Shown piece after piece: positions 1 through 10,975 of a stretch of DNA of 64,000 bases. How positions within the stretch are numbered: position 1 is the stretch's first letter; each line of letters starts with the position of its first letter. Under the pieces are notes generated by a model. That model was not told the origin of the DNA. It ran no database searches and worked only from the letters and a program-made list of their open reading frames with translations. The stretch spans positions 62,001 to 126,000 of the forward strand of contig QXCR01000078.1 of NCBI GenBank assembly GCA_004380135.1, given 5' to 3'. This DNA is from Stemphylium vesicarium (Eukaryota > Ascomycota > Dothideomycetes > Pleosporales > Pleosporaceae). A program made the translations under genes and the position numbers.

Positions 1-372
1 GAGGAGGGTGTTCCATGGTCTGTTTGGAAGCGAGGATCAGAAGATTGGTATGGCAGCGTTTGCAGCCAAGGCGAGGCCTGAATGGCAAAACAAATAGGAT
101 TGCTGAGAATACAGTTCCAGCTTTCTTCAATGAAATAAATAAAGTATCAATGTTCATTAGACAATACGCGCGCATTGTTGAAGACCGTGATGCGAACGGC
201 AAAATGCATCCCATCTCATCTCAATACAGCTAGACGTGCCTCGGCATACCCGATAAGCTTATCGCGCATGACAACCCGCGCACGCGCGTGGATGACGCGA
301 GCACTGTGGGGAGACTCCATGAAACCCCATCTGACATGCCTCTCATCACGCATCCTCTCTTTAACCTTCACC
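1..372. other. Left flank, promoter of ferric reductase
   Basis: 372 bp before the ferric reductase ATG. Short open frames run into the gene, but nothing indicates a separate product. Confidence 0.4.
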
Positions 373-2319
373 ATGGACACAACTCCACCGTGGATGCGCG
401 ACGCTCTCCGGTTTGCTTTGACAGCGACTGCATCTACCCCAGCGCCCTGGTTCCAGCATGAATACGATGCTTTCAAAGCTGTCGGCGGCGGCGACCTTGT
501 AGATCCGGATGACCCTGGGAAAGACCCGCGCTTCAGAAAACTCGTCGAAGCAATCCTGTTTAGCAGACGATTCCTGAACACGTATAATTTGGTTCTAGTA
601 GGCGTGCTGTTGGTGTTTACCATATGGCACTGGGGCGAGAAGTTTGTGTTGCGCAGGCGCAGGCAGGGAGCTGGTACGAAGAAGAATGACAAGGTCGGCA
701 GCGCGGAAGATGCGGAGGCTTGGAGCAGCTCAAGCAGCACTATAGAGGGAAGTGCGACACCGCCAGGAAGCATCGCCACAAATAAAAGAAACGGGGCCGA
801 CGAATCGAGCCCTCTACTTCCTTCGCGACGACCACGACACCCGAGCGCTGGAATATGGCGACCGTACTATATCCTCAAAGCCGCTCTCCAGTACCAGCCG
901 CCTCGTGTACCCATCATTCGCAAGTCCCTTCCCACCAACGCCGTCTCGCTTCTCGTCCTCGCATGGATCGGTTTGATCATCTTCTACAACTTCTACCGCA
1001 TGCCCTTGACTTTTACATACCTCTTCGTCTTCGCCGACAGATGTGGTATTGCCTTCATCACAAATCTTCCTCTCCTATATCTTCTTGCTGCGAAGAATCA
1101 GCCGATAAAGTTTTTGACGGGCCACTCCTACGAGAGCTTGAACATATTCCACCGAAGAGTAGGCGAAGTCATGTGTCTGGAAGCATTTCTGCATTTCCTG
1201 GGCATGGTGGTTGTGTGGTACGGTATGCTGAGGCATCTGGGCTTCACGCTTGCCAGATTCCTATTCAACCGCGTGGTCCTGCTAGGTTTGGCTGCCTTCA
1301 TCGCATACGAGCTGATCTACTTTACGAGTCTGGGCAGTTTCCGACAGAGATGGTACGAGATATTCCTAGGCCTGCACATCATCCTCCAGGTCGCTGGACT
1401 AGTATTCTTGTGGTTCCACCATCATACTTCGAGACCATACGTCGGCATATCTCTCGCAATCTTTCTCATCGATCGACTGGTATACCGACTGTGGCTAAAA
1501 TCGAGCACGCACCCAGCAACCCTCACCGTCCTTGAAGATGACGAGACTCTTCTTCTATCCGCAAACTGGGAAGTCTTACCTAAGAGATTCGCAGCACCAA
1601 CAAACATGAAGCATGGCTGGAACCCCGACGAACACGTGTTCATTTCTGTACCCGCGATATCCCGCAAACACGCCATACAATCCCATCCTTTCACCATCTT
1701 TTCCGCTGCTCCAACATCGAAACAGGACGCACAAGGAAACCACGCTTGGTTCACCCTCCTGATCCGCGCCCAAGCCGAATCAGGCTTCACTCACACCCTT
1801 CTCCAACACGCGCGCCTCACGCCACACACCCGCATCCGCCTCGACGGTCCCTATGGCTCTTCGCACGCTCTGGATATGCTCGAAGCCTCTTCAACTGCCA
1901 TCCTCATCGCAGGCGGTTCTGGAATCGCAGTAGCATACCCACTTCTCCACTCCCTCCTGTGCCCCTCCTCTTCCGCTGACCCCGAAACTGCCGTCGTAAA
2001 GGGCAAGCAGAGGAACGTCAAGTTACTGTGGATAATCCATGCACCGAATCATTGTCTTTGGATCCCAGAAGACAAACTCAAGGAATTGAGGGATTGGGGC
2101 CTTGACGTGCTTATCCCCCCGCCCACGAGTCTGGCAGGACGCCCCGATGCCGCCGAGATATTGCGCGAGTGGGTTGAGAGCGAGACAAGTTGGGGTGGGA
2201 GAGCTGGCGTTGTGGTTAGTGGACCTGATGGTCTTGTCAGGGATGTAAGGAACGAATGTGCGGGCTTGATTTACAAGGGTAGGAATGTTGATGTTCAGGT
2301 TGAGAAATTTGGGTGGTGA
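373..2319 (+). CDS. Ferric-chelate reductase (FRE/NOX-type)
   Basis: An intronless 648-residue protein, reading from ATG 373; the frame stays open upstream, but this ATG gives the usual start. It is a membrane flavocytochrome that moves electrons from cytosolic NADPH through FAD and two hemes to extracellular Fe(III). A first membrane segment lies near residues 65-85, followed by a charged, Ser-rich cytosolic loop and a six-helix ferric-reductase core. Candidate heme histidines are visible in GHSYESLNIFH (about 251) and FLHFLG, and in GLHIILQ and WFHHHTS (about 335-350). The FAD motif HPFTIF is near 438, DGPYGSS follows, and the NADPH-binding GGSGIA is near 513. The C-terminus ends EKFGW as in FRE proteins. 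The family is clear; metal preference (Fe or Cu) cannot be read from sequence. Confidence 0.9.
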   Translation: MDTTPPWMRDALRFALTATASTPAPWFQHEYDAFKAVGGGDLVDPDDPGKDPRFRKLVEAILFSRRFLNTYNLVLVGVLLVFTIWHWGEKFVLRRRRQGAGTKKNDKVGSAEDAEAWSSSSSTIEGSATPPGSIATNKRNGADESSPLLPSRRPRHPSAGIWRPYYILKAALQYQPPRVPIIRKSLPTNAVSLLVLAWIGLIIFYNFYRMPLTFTYLFVFADRCGIAFITNLPLLYLLAAKNQPIKFLTGHSYESLNIFHRRVGEVMCLEAFLHFLGMVVVWYGMLRHLGFTLARFLFNRVVLLGLAAFIAYELIYFTSLGSFRQRWYEIFLGLHIILQVAGLVFLWFHHHTSRPYVGISLAIFLIDRLVYRLWLKSSTHPATLTVLEDDETLLLSANWEVLPKRFAAPTNMKHGWNPDEHVFISVPAISRKHAIQSHPFTIFSAAPTSKQDAQGNHAWFTLLIRAQAESGFTHTLLQHARLTPHTRIRLDGPYGSSHALDMLEASSTAILIAGGSGIAVAYPLLHSLLCPSSSADPETAVVKGKQRNVKLLWIIHAPNHCLWIPEDKLKELRDWGLDVLIPPPTSLAGRPDAAEILREWVESETSWGGRAGVVVSGPDGLVRDVRNECAGLIYKGRNVDVQVEKFGW

Positions 2320-2516
2320 TTGCATCTCCCCACGATGCTCTCTTTTCTTTTGCTGTTCGGGGCATATAGAGTGAAGGATAGAGGTGTTGGCGTCAATTCT
2401 TGTTTTTCTTCCCACCCGCGTTCTTTCTTCTGGCATCGCGCGCGTATATATCCAGTCAAACTTTTCTCTCCGTCAATTCTCCGCCCAAACCGGATGCCAT
2501 AACTACAGACCTTCCA

Positions 2517-4235
2517 CTAACGTAGCGCTCGACCAAGCTCATCATGGCTGGCATCCCAATCAGCTACTTCAGCATTAGGTACACGCAACAGCCGATGCGT
2601 GTTGGCACCATTATCATCCACATCAACCACCTGTGACCTGATGGCATAGTCGCCCCAACGCGGAAGGACTTTCATCCATAAGTAGTAATAAGCGCCGCAA
2701 ATACCAATCACCGCGATGCCTACGATCATGTAAGTGGCATAGAAAAAGCTGACCGTCCCAGCGTTGATGCCACCCGCCGGGGGAATCCAGGGCATGACAA
2801 GCAGATAGACCTGCGAGAGTAGATACAGGATGATGACAGCCCACCAAGCCCTAAAGTCGGATCGAGGAGTACCGGAGCGGTCGCGACGGCGGCGAAGGAA
2901 AATGAGTCCGGCGCCCAAAGCCACATGAAAGATGGCATCCGGATAAGACTTTAGCGAGACGACGAACTGGAAAGCGTCGCCCGCTGGCGGAGCCAAAATC
3001 ATGATGATGGTAAAGACCCATTTAAGAAAATAAGGACCGAGTGGCGTACCAAAAGGCTTCGTCGATACCCAGAACTCCGTCCACGGAAGCACACCTTGGC
3101 GGGCAATCTCACGGATCTGTCTGGACTGGCCGACCAAGACGGCCAGCAGGTTGCCAAAAGAACTGAGCAAGACACAGACGTTGAGGGCGGACTCAGCGGC
3201 GGACCCGAAAGCAGTGCGGAAGAATACAGCAGCAGCCAGCTCGCTAGACTCGATAAAGACTTCCTTGGGCACAGCCGCAAAGTAAGCGACATTGCAGAGA
3301 AAGTAAAGAACAAAGACGATCAACAGCGACGCGGTAGCGTTCTTCTTGAGCGTAGGCAGCGGACTCTTAATCTCATTTGCCATACTGAAAGCATTCTGCC
3401 ACCCAGAGAAGGCGAAGCTGATATTCACCATAGCCTGGGAGAGATTATACCCGCTCTCCGTGGTCCCCCTCATCCCATTTCCGTTTCTGAAGTTGACCCC
3501 AGGGTCCCGCACACGGGGCGCATTCCCACCCAAGATAACGAAACCCGAGATGGAGATGAAGACCAGGAGCAGCACCTTGAGCGTTCCGATGCCATTGATC
3601 GCCCATAGCGAATACCGGTTATGCACCACCACGCACAAGACGGCAAATGTGTACGCGGCGATAGCCACACCCTTGAGCTCCCAGGGATCGGGCGCACGCC
3701 CCACTATCCGCCACAGGTAGTTGGACAGCACGATGGCGTTGCTGCTGCTGAAAGATAGGAGCACGGATTGCACGGCGAAGGCTACCGGGAAGAAGTGCTT
3801 CGGTCGCGGGAAACTCTGTTCGAGCCACACGACTTCGGATCCGCTGCGGTTGGGGAAGAAGCTCGTGAATTCTAGATATACACCAAGACCGGCGGCCGCG
3901 AGGATGAAGCCGATAACCCAGTATATCAGTGCCAGGCCCACAGAGCCGGTAAGACGGAGGATTGTTGCGGGCGTCGAGAAGATGCCTGTGCCGACCATGT
4001 GGTTCACATTGAGGAAGATGACGGTGAGCCAGTTGACGTGGTAGCCTAGCGGTGAGTGCGTTTCTACCGGTGCTCCTACGGCTTCCTGGTACCCGGATGC
4101 ACCGTTTCCGGCTGTCTGGTGGACGTAGGCGAGTTTTCCGTCGTGGATAACGGATAGTTCGCCATCTGAGTTGGTGCTTTCGGGAGCCACTTGGCTTGTG
4201 GCCGTTTGGGGTCCGATCTTGGAGAGAAGTCCCAT
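2517..4235 (-). CDS. Methionine-type amino acid permease (APC superfamily)
   Basis: An intronless 572-residue protein with about twelve hydrophobic segments after a polar N-terminal tail of about 65 residues. The first helix carries GTGIFSTPATILR, the unwound substrate-binding motif of APC permeases. The second has GLGVYLEFTSFFPNRSG, typical of the fungal high-affinity methionine permease (Mup1) branch. FAFSGWQNAFSMANEI and the polar C-terminal tail also fit. The expected role is plasma-membrane, proton-coupled uptake of methionine or a related amino acid. The gene converges on the ferric reductase, with about 200 bp between stop codons. Family assignment is strong; the substrate is inferred from family only. 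Confidence 0.85.
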   Translation of the reverse strand: MGLLSKIGPQTATSQVAPESTNSDGELSVIHDGKLAYVHQTAGNGASGYQEAVGAPVETHSPLGYHVNWLTVIFLNVNHMVGTGIFSTPATILRLTGSVGLALIYWVIGFILAAAGLGVYLEFTSFFPNRSGSEVVWLEQSFPRPKHFFPVAFAVQSVLLSFSSSNAIVLSNYLWRIVGRAPDPWELKGVAIAAYTFAVLCVVVHNRYSLWAINGIGTLKVLLLVFISISGFVILGGNAPRVRDPGVNFRNGNGMRGTTESGYNLSQAMVNISFAFSGWQNAFSMANEIKSPLPTLKKNATASLLIVFVLYFLCNVAYFAAVPKEVFIESSELAAAVFFRTAFGSAAESALNVCVLLSSFGNLLAVLVGQSRQIREIARQGVLPWTEFWVSTKPFGTPLGPYFLKWVFTIIMILAPPAGDAFQFVVSLKSYPDAIFHVALGAGLIFLRRRRDRSGTPRSDFRAWWAVIILYLLSQVYLLVMPWIPPAGGINAGTVSFFYATYMIVGIAVIGICGAYYYLWMKVLPRWGDYAIRSQVVDVDDNGANTHRLLRVPNAEVADWDASHDELGRALR

Positions 4236-4581
4236 GGTGTTATATCGTCTGGCGCTTCGGTTAGTAGAACGATAGTGTGCGCGGGAAGGTGGCTGACAAT
4301 TTTCGGTACCAACAGTTGTCTCCTGTTGTCCGTGTGAAGGGGAATGGGAGGCGCGGTACTTTTATCGCACCGTGAATCGTCTAAATAGCGTGCTATGCGA
4401 ATAGGATTGTAACACCATGGCAAGGGTCAAAGAAGCACAAAGGTAGAGGATTGGTTCTTCTTCTCGACCCTGTCATGTTTTGTCCGTGCACACGTCGTGA
4501 CCAGCCTGGATAATAGCATAATCACCATTCCAATACCGTTCATGGGAGTGACAAGTATCACCCCACGATTAAAGAGACTTC

Positions 4582-5193
4582 TCACCTTCCAGAAGGGGAT
4601 CGTGTCCAGAAGCACGTCATGTAAGCGCTCGTGGTGGACTGGCGAACGATGCAGCCAAGGCTCTTGCATCGAAGACTGCAACCCTTTTTGCTCTGCCTAT
4701 CTGCAATGTAATTTCTTGCTCTCCAATAATCGCAGAATGATCCTAGCTCACGTCTTGTCGACTCACTCTGAAGTAATGGTCTCAGGACGAATCGTTGATG
4801 GGGATACTTCGCGATATATTGATCCGCTTGCATCATCGACGCTAACACGATATTCTGGTACGTTAGAGCTCCAATCAATATCATGCCCGTTCGTATCACG
4901 TGGCCAACTTTGGGCAGTAGAAGGGCTAATTTGGTGTCGACTTGGGAGACTTTCAAAGCCCAAAGCAACATTTTCACGCTCAGCTTGCGAATTGAACTGT
5001 TCGAGATATGATTTTGAAAAAGCCTTTTGTGGAGCTGTGCTAAGTTGTGAATTCTTGTTGAAGGGTCTGATCGCACAGGGCTGCGAGTATCCTGCTCCGA
5101 TAGCTGATGCTGAAGCACTTGTAAAGGCTGCTGTGATACCATCTTCCCATAATCATGCATGACTTGTGAATTTCCATAGCCTGGTGGCGCCAA
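4582..5193 (-). CDS. Unassigned ORF, possible exon or gene remnant
   Basis: A 203-codon open frame between the permease and the dioxygenase. I do not recognise it. The product is basic, with a Gln-rich start and a moderately hydrophobic middle (LLWALKVSQ, MILIGALTYQNIVLAS). A GTGAGT lies just upstream of the first Met, so this could be part of a spliced gene. The opposite strand is also open over nearly the same interval (4497-5162). One of the two may be real and the other a shadow. No domain, signal peptide or zinc cluster was seen. Confidence 0.25.
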   Translation of the reverse strand: MAPPGYGNSQVMHDYGKMVSQQPLQVLQHQLSEQDTRSPVRSDPSTRIHNLAQLHKRLFQNHISNSSIRKLSVKMLLWALKVSQVDTKLALLLPKVGHVIRTGMILIGALTYQNIVLASMMQADQYIAKYPHQRFVLRPLLQSESTRRELGSFCDYWRARNYIADRQSKKGCSLRCKSLGCIVRQSTTSAYMTCFWTRSPSGR

Positions 5194-5247
5194 AACTCAC
5201 ATTTCTGTCTATATGTCAGCCCAAATCTGGACCAGATAGCCGTTCGC

Positions 5248-6777
5248 TTATGTTGTACTTGGCTTGCTTTCGCTCCGAGTATGCGGTTCGAGCGGGAAAG
5301 CTTGCAGCTCGGGCGTTAAACCTCCATATACGCGATCCCATCTCGAGGCGAGCGGAGCCGGGGTCTCCCACGCATTCTCAGGGTCACGCAGCCAGAGTCG
5401 TAGCAAATGTCTTCTGTGGGCCCCAATATGGTCAGTCATTTAATACCATTCGACTCGGCAGTCCCTTGATATCCTGGAGAACTCACTGCTTGTGGCCCTC
5501 ATCAGTGAAGGCGTCCCGCGCATGGAATATGGCCACATTGTTGACATATTGCATATCGCCCTTCTGGAACTCGGTCGATACACTGAAACGCTCGCCTAAG
5601 AAGTGTAAGGCATCGAGCGCCTCCGCCTGGGCTTCGGTAATTGGTGGCAGATGGCTGCTGCGCGGAACCTGCCCAAAACCGACATAATAGCGCCTGGCAT
5701 ACTGGAGAAGGATCCTTTCTGGCGTTTTGCTATCTGCGTTGGCCCGCTGGTGATAAAGCAGAGGCCGCTTCTCGAATTTATCTCCGTCGTCTACGGTCTT
5801 AGTCAAGCTGGCAACGAAGAGAAATGTATTAGCGACTTCCGAACCTTATTTTGTTTGGTTCCAGCTTTGGGGAACATACAGCTCTGCTTCCCAGTCTCCG
5901 CTCAGTGTGTGGATAAGGTCGGGCCTTGTTCCAGCTAAATGGTTGTAAACACGCCACGCACTGGCAAGACGACTAGCGCCTCCTTCTGCCGCTGTTGATA
6001 ATGCGAAGAGCGAGACGATATCGCCTGAGTCAGTATGGAACACCTGCTTGTCAGCCGTATAAGCTGGAGTACCGATCTTAAGCTGGCCCTTGTTCTTCCC
6101 CTCCCCAAGTCCTGGTCTGATATCCTTGATATGTCCTAGAACGACATCTGCACGCTTGCCGTTCAAACAAGCGTCCTGACGGCCCCGGATAGAGCCGACG
6201 TGCGAGGATATACCGGTGTAGATAATGGTGTTTTCCTCGCGTGTATACTTATCGACATCCAGACCACGAAGAACAAAGAAGCCGTGACCAAAATGTAGCT
6301 CGTTGGAAAGACGGCGCAGCTCAGCATGTAGATTGGGAACAGGGAATGTCTCCTGCGCTATGTAGCCAAGGCCTAGCTTGAGGGCTGCTCGGTCCCGTCG
6401 TTAACGATTTGCAACAACGATTTATCCGCCACACAGAAGGAGATAGGCGCGATAGGGGACTTACATTTGAAATGGGTGACTGCATCGTCTATTTCCTTTT
6501 GTTGGTCGGCCGAGAGGACGTAGGCCCAGTCGTAATTTTGGGCGAGGGTCTCCCCTTCCCAAACTAGATCGCCCTTTAGCTCCGCGGGAAATCCCTCGGG
6601 GAGGGTTTTTGGGAGGCTTTCAGTCTGAGTGCGACGGGATACACGTGCTTGGTACTTGTTCCAGGCGGGATGGTAGGAGATGTCCGGTTGGCCGGGTTGT
6701 GGCAAAGCCGCGGGTGTAGTGCTGAAGACCGGGCCATGCGGTGGAAGTATAGCAGTGGCAGTGGCTTCGGTAGCCAT
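5248..6777 (-). CDS. TfdA/TauD-family Fe(II)/2-oxoglutarate dioxygenase
   Basis: Four exons, complement of 5248-5413, 5487-5807, 5880-6384 and 6465-6777, encoding 434 residues. Introns begin GTAAGT, GTATGT and GTGAGT, and all phases close. The cupin iron site is visible as HTDSGD (His about 221, Asp about 223), with a distal His in IFHARDAF (about 367). The 2-oxoglutarate-binding Arg is in RHLLRLWLRDPENAWE. The N-terminal part with HFKSLKLGLGYIAQETFP and a full HGFFVLRGL strand is typical of the fungal TauD/TfdA branch of 380-440 residues. No targeting signal is seen, so it is probably cytosolic. Proteins of this type hydroxylate small acids such as taurine, sulfonates or secondary-metabolite intermediates. 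The substrate here is unknown. Confidence 0.88.
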
Positions 6778-8290
6778 AGTTGCCTTCAGAAGATAGCAAT
6801 TAACGGAAGAATTGGTTCGGAGAACGGGCGTTCGTGGTGACGAGCCGGCTGGTGAGAGTCTGGTTCAGTGCGCTTCTGTCGCATTGAGGACTCGATTCAA
6901 GAGACAGATTCAGCCCATCTGACAAGCAGCAGCTGCCTCTCTGCGTTATTTAAAGACTTTTGTTCCGATGGAATGCGCGAAATCGGATGCCAGTCTGAGG
7001 TGCTTGTTCCCCGCGCCTTGGTTTGAAGCGCATCATCGACCCTGGTGGTGACGTGATTTCTTCGACCCGCGAGAAGCCACAACAATTCTCGACTGTAGCA
7101 GTATACGCGCACCTCGCCATTTCATGTGCTAGCATCGCTCGCGAATGGTTGATGCAAGCGAACGTAGGAGATCGGATGAGCCAGAATGAAAGCAAGAGCC
7201 TAGGGCGGAAGAAGCACGGGGACCCAAAGACCCGATTGCGATTAGCCAGCGGCGTGCAGTTCTTACATTCAAGCGGGTGCTGCTGGACCAGCGCTAAGTA
7301 ATGTACGGTTCATGGGCAGCATTCCCACGACTTAGAGAGTAGAGACACTTGCCAGGCGTCGCAAGTTCCTGTTCGCTTTCAGACAGAAGAGCTGTCTTAC
7401 GTTATTATTGCATCATTACAAAAAAGTTCCCACATACGACCACAGGATCTTGAGAACAAGGCTTCCCGTTCGCTCAGCCCTATTTAAGCAAGATACCGGT
7501 GGATTAGTAGTTAGGTGGGTGACCACTAGCGAATCCCCGCTGTTGTATGTTTTTGCCTTTTTTTGGCATCTCGAGAAGGGAGAAAAGCTCGGAGAGCGTC
7601 CGACAAGCAAGGTGTGAGATGTTGGAAATGGAGATGTGATGGATGCCAAGGAGGCAACCTGATCTCAACCATGGTAATTTGGCATCTCGACCGACTCAAC
7701 AGCACCATCATGCTACCTGACAGCTTCTTCGGGCGATTCTTGAATCGCCGAAGTATTGTAACCAACATGCAGCGCTTTGATGCGACAGTATTTTTGCCAG
7801 ACGCTGTAGTACCGCGCCGGGGCTTAACGCTTCACTCTCGATCTTCTCCCCCATATGGCTGCTGCCATGTATCGTAATGCTGGTGGTATAAGTGTATTTC
7901 ACCTGCTTTGGTTCTTTTTGTGCCACGCACAGTGAGTGCTGTTAGTAGCACTAGGAAAATAGGAGAATCGTGATGTATTAGTGCTACGAGAGTGAGTCTA
8001 TATACATGGAGTCACGCGCTAAGCCTCCATGGGACTAGCGCGAGAGTGAGGTGAGGTGAGGTGAATCGCGCCTCGGGCAGAATACCTGAGGGCCATGGCT
8101 GACAAGTGCCTTACGACTCGACTTCATCCGGTCTTTGATCCTGCAGGATGTATGGTACATCGACTCATGCTCTTTTAGAACGGTGTCTTCCGCGATTGCA
8201 AACAACGTCGACATAGCCGAGAACAACAACACTGAGAAGGTGTGCAGCTTGATCCAAAATCTATCCATCAATCCATGTCCCCACTCGGTA
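6778..8290. other. Intergenic, no supported gene
   Basis: About 1.5 kb between the dioxygenase start and the DUF3632 pseudogene. Only short overlapping open frames occur on both strands, with no recognisable domain or convincing splice-linked exons. The first few hundred bases left of 8290 are presumably decayed flank of the pseudogene. A short GTGAG minisatellite lies at 8046-8065. Confidence 0.5.
8046..8065. repeat. (GTGAG)n minisatellite
   Basis: Four tandem GTGAG units directly downstream of the DUF3632 pseudogene. Simple-sequence DNA with no visible role. Confidence 0.7.
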
Positions 8291-9226
8291 TCAATTCGCA
8301 GTCTCAATCTCTTGACCCCAGGCCTTCATAGTCCGCCATATTTTCGCAGCCAACGGTGCGACCTCTTCGTCCCCACAACGGCTAATCTCTTCGAGCCGGT
8401 TCCGCCAAAAGGTCCACCTGGCTACACTGAACCCGGAATTAGGCGTGACATTTGCTCTTTCCGCTAACTCGCCCGTCTCTGAATCGGATCCAAAGTCCTG
8501 TTCCAGAAGGCAGAGTTTCGATCTTGTGGCCGCAGTACAGAAACCATGGCATTGCGGCCGGTAAAGCCCCACAGCATTAAGCAGCTGTTGCTCCGAATCG
8601 CTGGCACTGGCTTGTCTTCTCCCTGTAAGTGGCCGTGAAGTCTCGAGAGTATCGCGTAGGTTCTAAATCGCGACGAGGCCTAACTCAGGATCGCGACCGC
8701 CAACAGAAGCAAGCCGGGCGATGAAAGCACTCAAATTGTTGCGCTCAACGGAGGGAAAGTTCGCTGACATGCTCCAGGCTGCTTGGACTTCTTCCACGAG
8801 AAAAGGAAGATCGCTCCATATGTTGCCATCAGAGGTCGTCGCTACTCTCGCCCCTTTTGTCCCCTCCTCCTCTGCATTTTTTGGCCCGGATTTCCGACGA
8901 AGAAGGCCCATCTCTCTTGTATGCAGCACTTGGCACACTAATCTGTTTTGCGCAGTGTGGTCGGCAGATACGTATTTAGCACTTTGTACGACCCAGTACC
9001 ATAGCTCGTGGAGGTCGAGTTCGTATTGATACCTTGTGGGGAAATCATCGTTTTCACCGCGCGTATATCGACTCGCCATTTCCATGGTAAACATTCGGAT
9101 GCTGTGCCGTGTTGTGTTGGAATTATCATAGCCTGTCTGTTTGAGGTCGGCGTCTACTGCGTCCTTGAACGACGTGTGGAAGTCATCACGGCTTTTCATT
9201 GTGTCGTTTAGGAAGACAGATGCCAT
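8291..9226 (-). pseudogene. DUF3632-family protein interrupted by one TAG
   Basis: A single reading frame of 312 codons is open from 9226 to the terminal stop at 8291, apart from one TAG at codon 188 (complement of 8663-8665). Before it the protein reads WSDLPFLVEEVQAAW and FIARLASVGGRDPELGLVAI. After it the same frame continues with NLRDTLETSRPLTG and GFSVARWTFWRNRLEEI. Both halves match the fungal DUF3632 layout, in which this place normally holds the Trp of an LWxLRxxLE motif. A TGG to TAG change explains the break. No intron of normal size removes only the stop. DUF3632 function is unknown. The call is a recently broken gene; sequencing error or readthrough are alternatives. Confidence 0.75.
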
Positions 9227-10975
9227 ACTGGATAAGTTTCATTGTGTGTGGATGGGCTGGCCAAATGTGATGGAGTTGATAGCGCGGTTTTGCGGAGACG
9301 GATTGTCCACTCCTAAGGCGATGCACCTAAGCCGCAATGTGGTTAGCGTATTCACTAAATCATTCAGTCATGTGTCACAGTTTGAATCCGTCGCCACGTC
9401 TTGACTACATAACTGCAAATCAGCCATCCACAGGGGACAAGTCCTCACCTGTAGCTTTGCCGCCGCTCGTCTTACATTCTCTTATAAGCGGTTCCGCGAG
9501 CTGCCTAATTCCCCTCGACGCAGAGCCGGAGATTATGGCGACTTTGTAACAAGCTGTCGTGACCTCACTTGCTCAGGCTACCTTCTTTGACGCGTGCTTC
9601 AATGTCTTCCGTCGTATTGATATAGTTGATGCCGTGATAGCTGAACATAAAGCTGGTAGCTGCGCCGCCGCACAAGGAGAGCAATATTAACATCGAAGTA
9701 TGTAGCGTGATGGAGGGTTCAATGTGCACCAGGGTACAGGGTGCGGTAGTGTTCCACAGGGAAACACCCGACTCCAAGTTCCTGTTCCTCAAGCGTTGGT
9801 CTTTTACCCATATACAAACTTGACAACCCGTATCTTCTTTGATAGAAGACCATAGAAACCCGAAGATAAGTTCTCTTGTCCGCCCAACCACCTGAAAACT
9901 TCCACAGTGGTATGTTTACCCCATCTGCGGCGCCGCCCCTCCCAGGAACGGAAATGCGGCCCAGGTCCAACCCGAGTACTCAGGCTTCATCGATCAACAT
10001 CGCGACTCTGGCTTATTGAATCAGGATTTTGAAAGCTGCAACAGCGTGTAATGTGCTGCTGTTCCGCCTCACGCGACATTAAAACAGGCGTTTTGCGGAT
10101 GCAGCCGCCCGCAGCCACCCGCTGTGGGCCTAGTGCGACTGTAAGACGCCAAGACATACATTACTGTAAGCCTTAATTAAATCCTGACCTTTGTGCGAGT
10201 TTTACCTAATTGTCTATGCAAGTAAGCCTTGGGTCGCGCGAACTGTTCTTGCTTATTGGCTTATATTCCTTTGTGCGCTTGTACTGCGCCACTTCTATTT
10301 CCTGTAGTATCTTTACGGGCTTAGAATTAGGCCTCCTCAATTTACACGGTACGCCTGAATCCTCGGTCACCGATGCAAAGTACTCCTTCGAGGAAGATCT
10401 CTGCTAAACTCATACACGAAACCCGTACGCTACTGCAATGGAGCTCTACACCGAGTATGAGAAATCTGCATCCAGCAATTGGGAGCAAGAGAACTGAGCT
10501 TTGATTCGTCTTACTTGGAACGTAGCTCATTTCTTGGCCCAGCTGTGACAAGACTTTCAGCTGGATCACCTGTATACTAATGCCCTGATTCACCTAGCTA
10601 TACCTCTTGAGGACATTGTGAAAGCGTTACCCTACGTCAGGATCAGCACGCACGCTAGACGTTACCTCTTAAGGAAGATATTTGGCCAAGTTTCCTTGTC
10701 CAAGATAGGTATGTAGTACATACCATAGTCCCAAGACCGTACCGATCATATGACCAAGGAAGCCCAACGTAGAATATAAAAGACCAGCAATTCTCTTCGA
10801 TCTCGAACAGCATTCAACCAACAACCAGCCGTGAAAAGCCATTTAACAGTGCTGCTCAAAATCCGCGCGAACAGAAGAAAACCTTGAAAGAAGTCTTCCC
10901 AAACAAGTCGAAGCAAGTCTTCCACCTCTGCGTGCATTTACCGAACCTCATTCTCTAACATTCCCCTAGTCAACA
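9227..10975. other. Intergenic, no supported gene; TATA-like box near the end
   Basis: About 1.75 kb with only short, unrelated open frames on both strands. The last 200 bases look like the promoter and leader of the secreted-protein gene. An AATATAAAAG element lies near 10773-10782, about 200 bp before its ATG, and CT/CA-rich leader DNA runs up to 10975. Confidence 0.5.

Noticed and set aside
216..779. 187-codon frame antisense to the ferric reductase
   Set aside because: No domain, and it overlaps a well-supported gene.
8046..8065. GTGAG tandem run as a possible CRISPR or binding array
   Set aside because: Four short units with no spacers; plain simple-sequence DNA.
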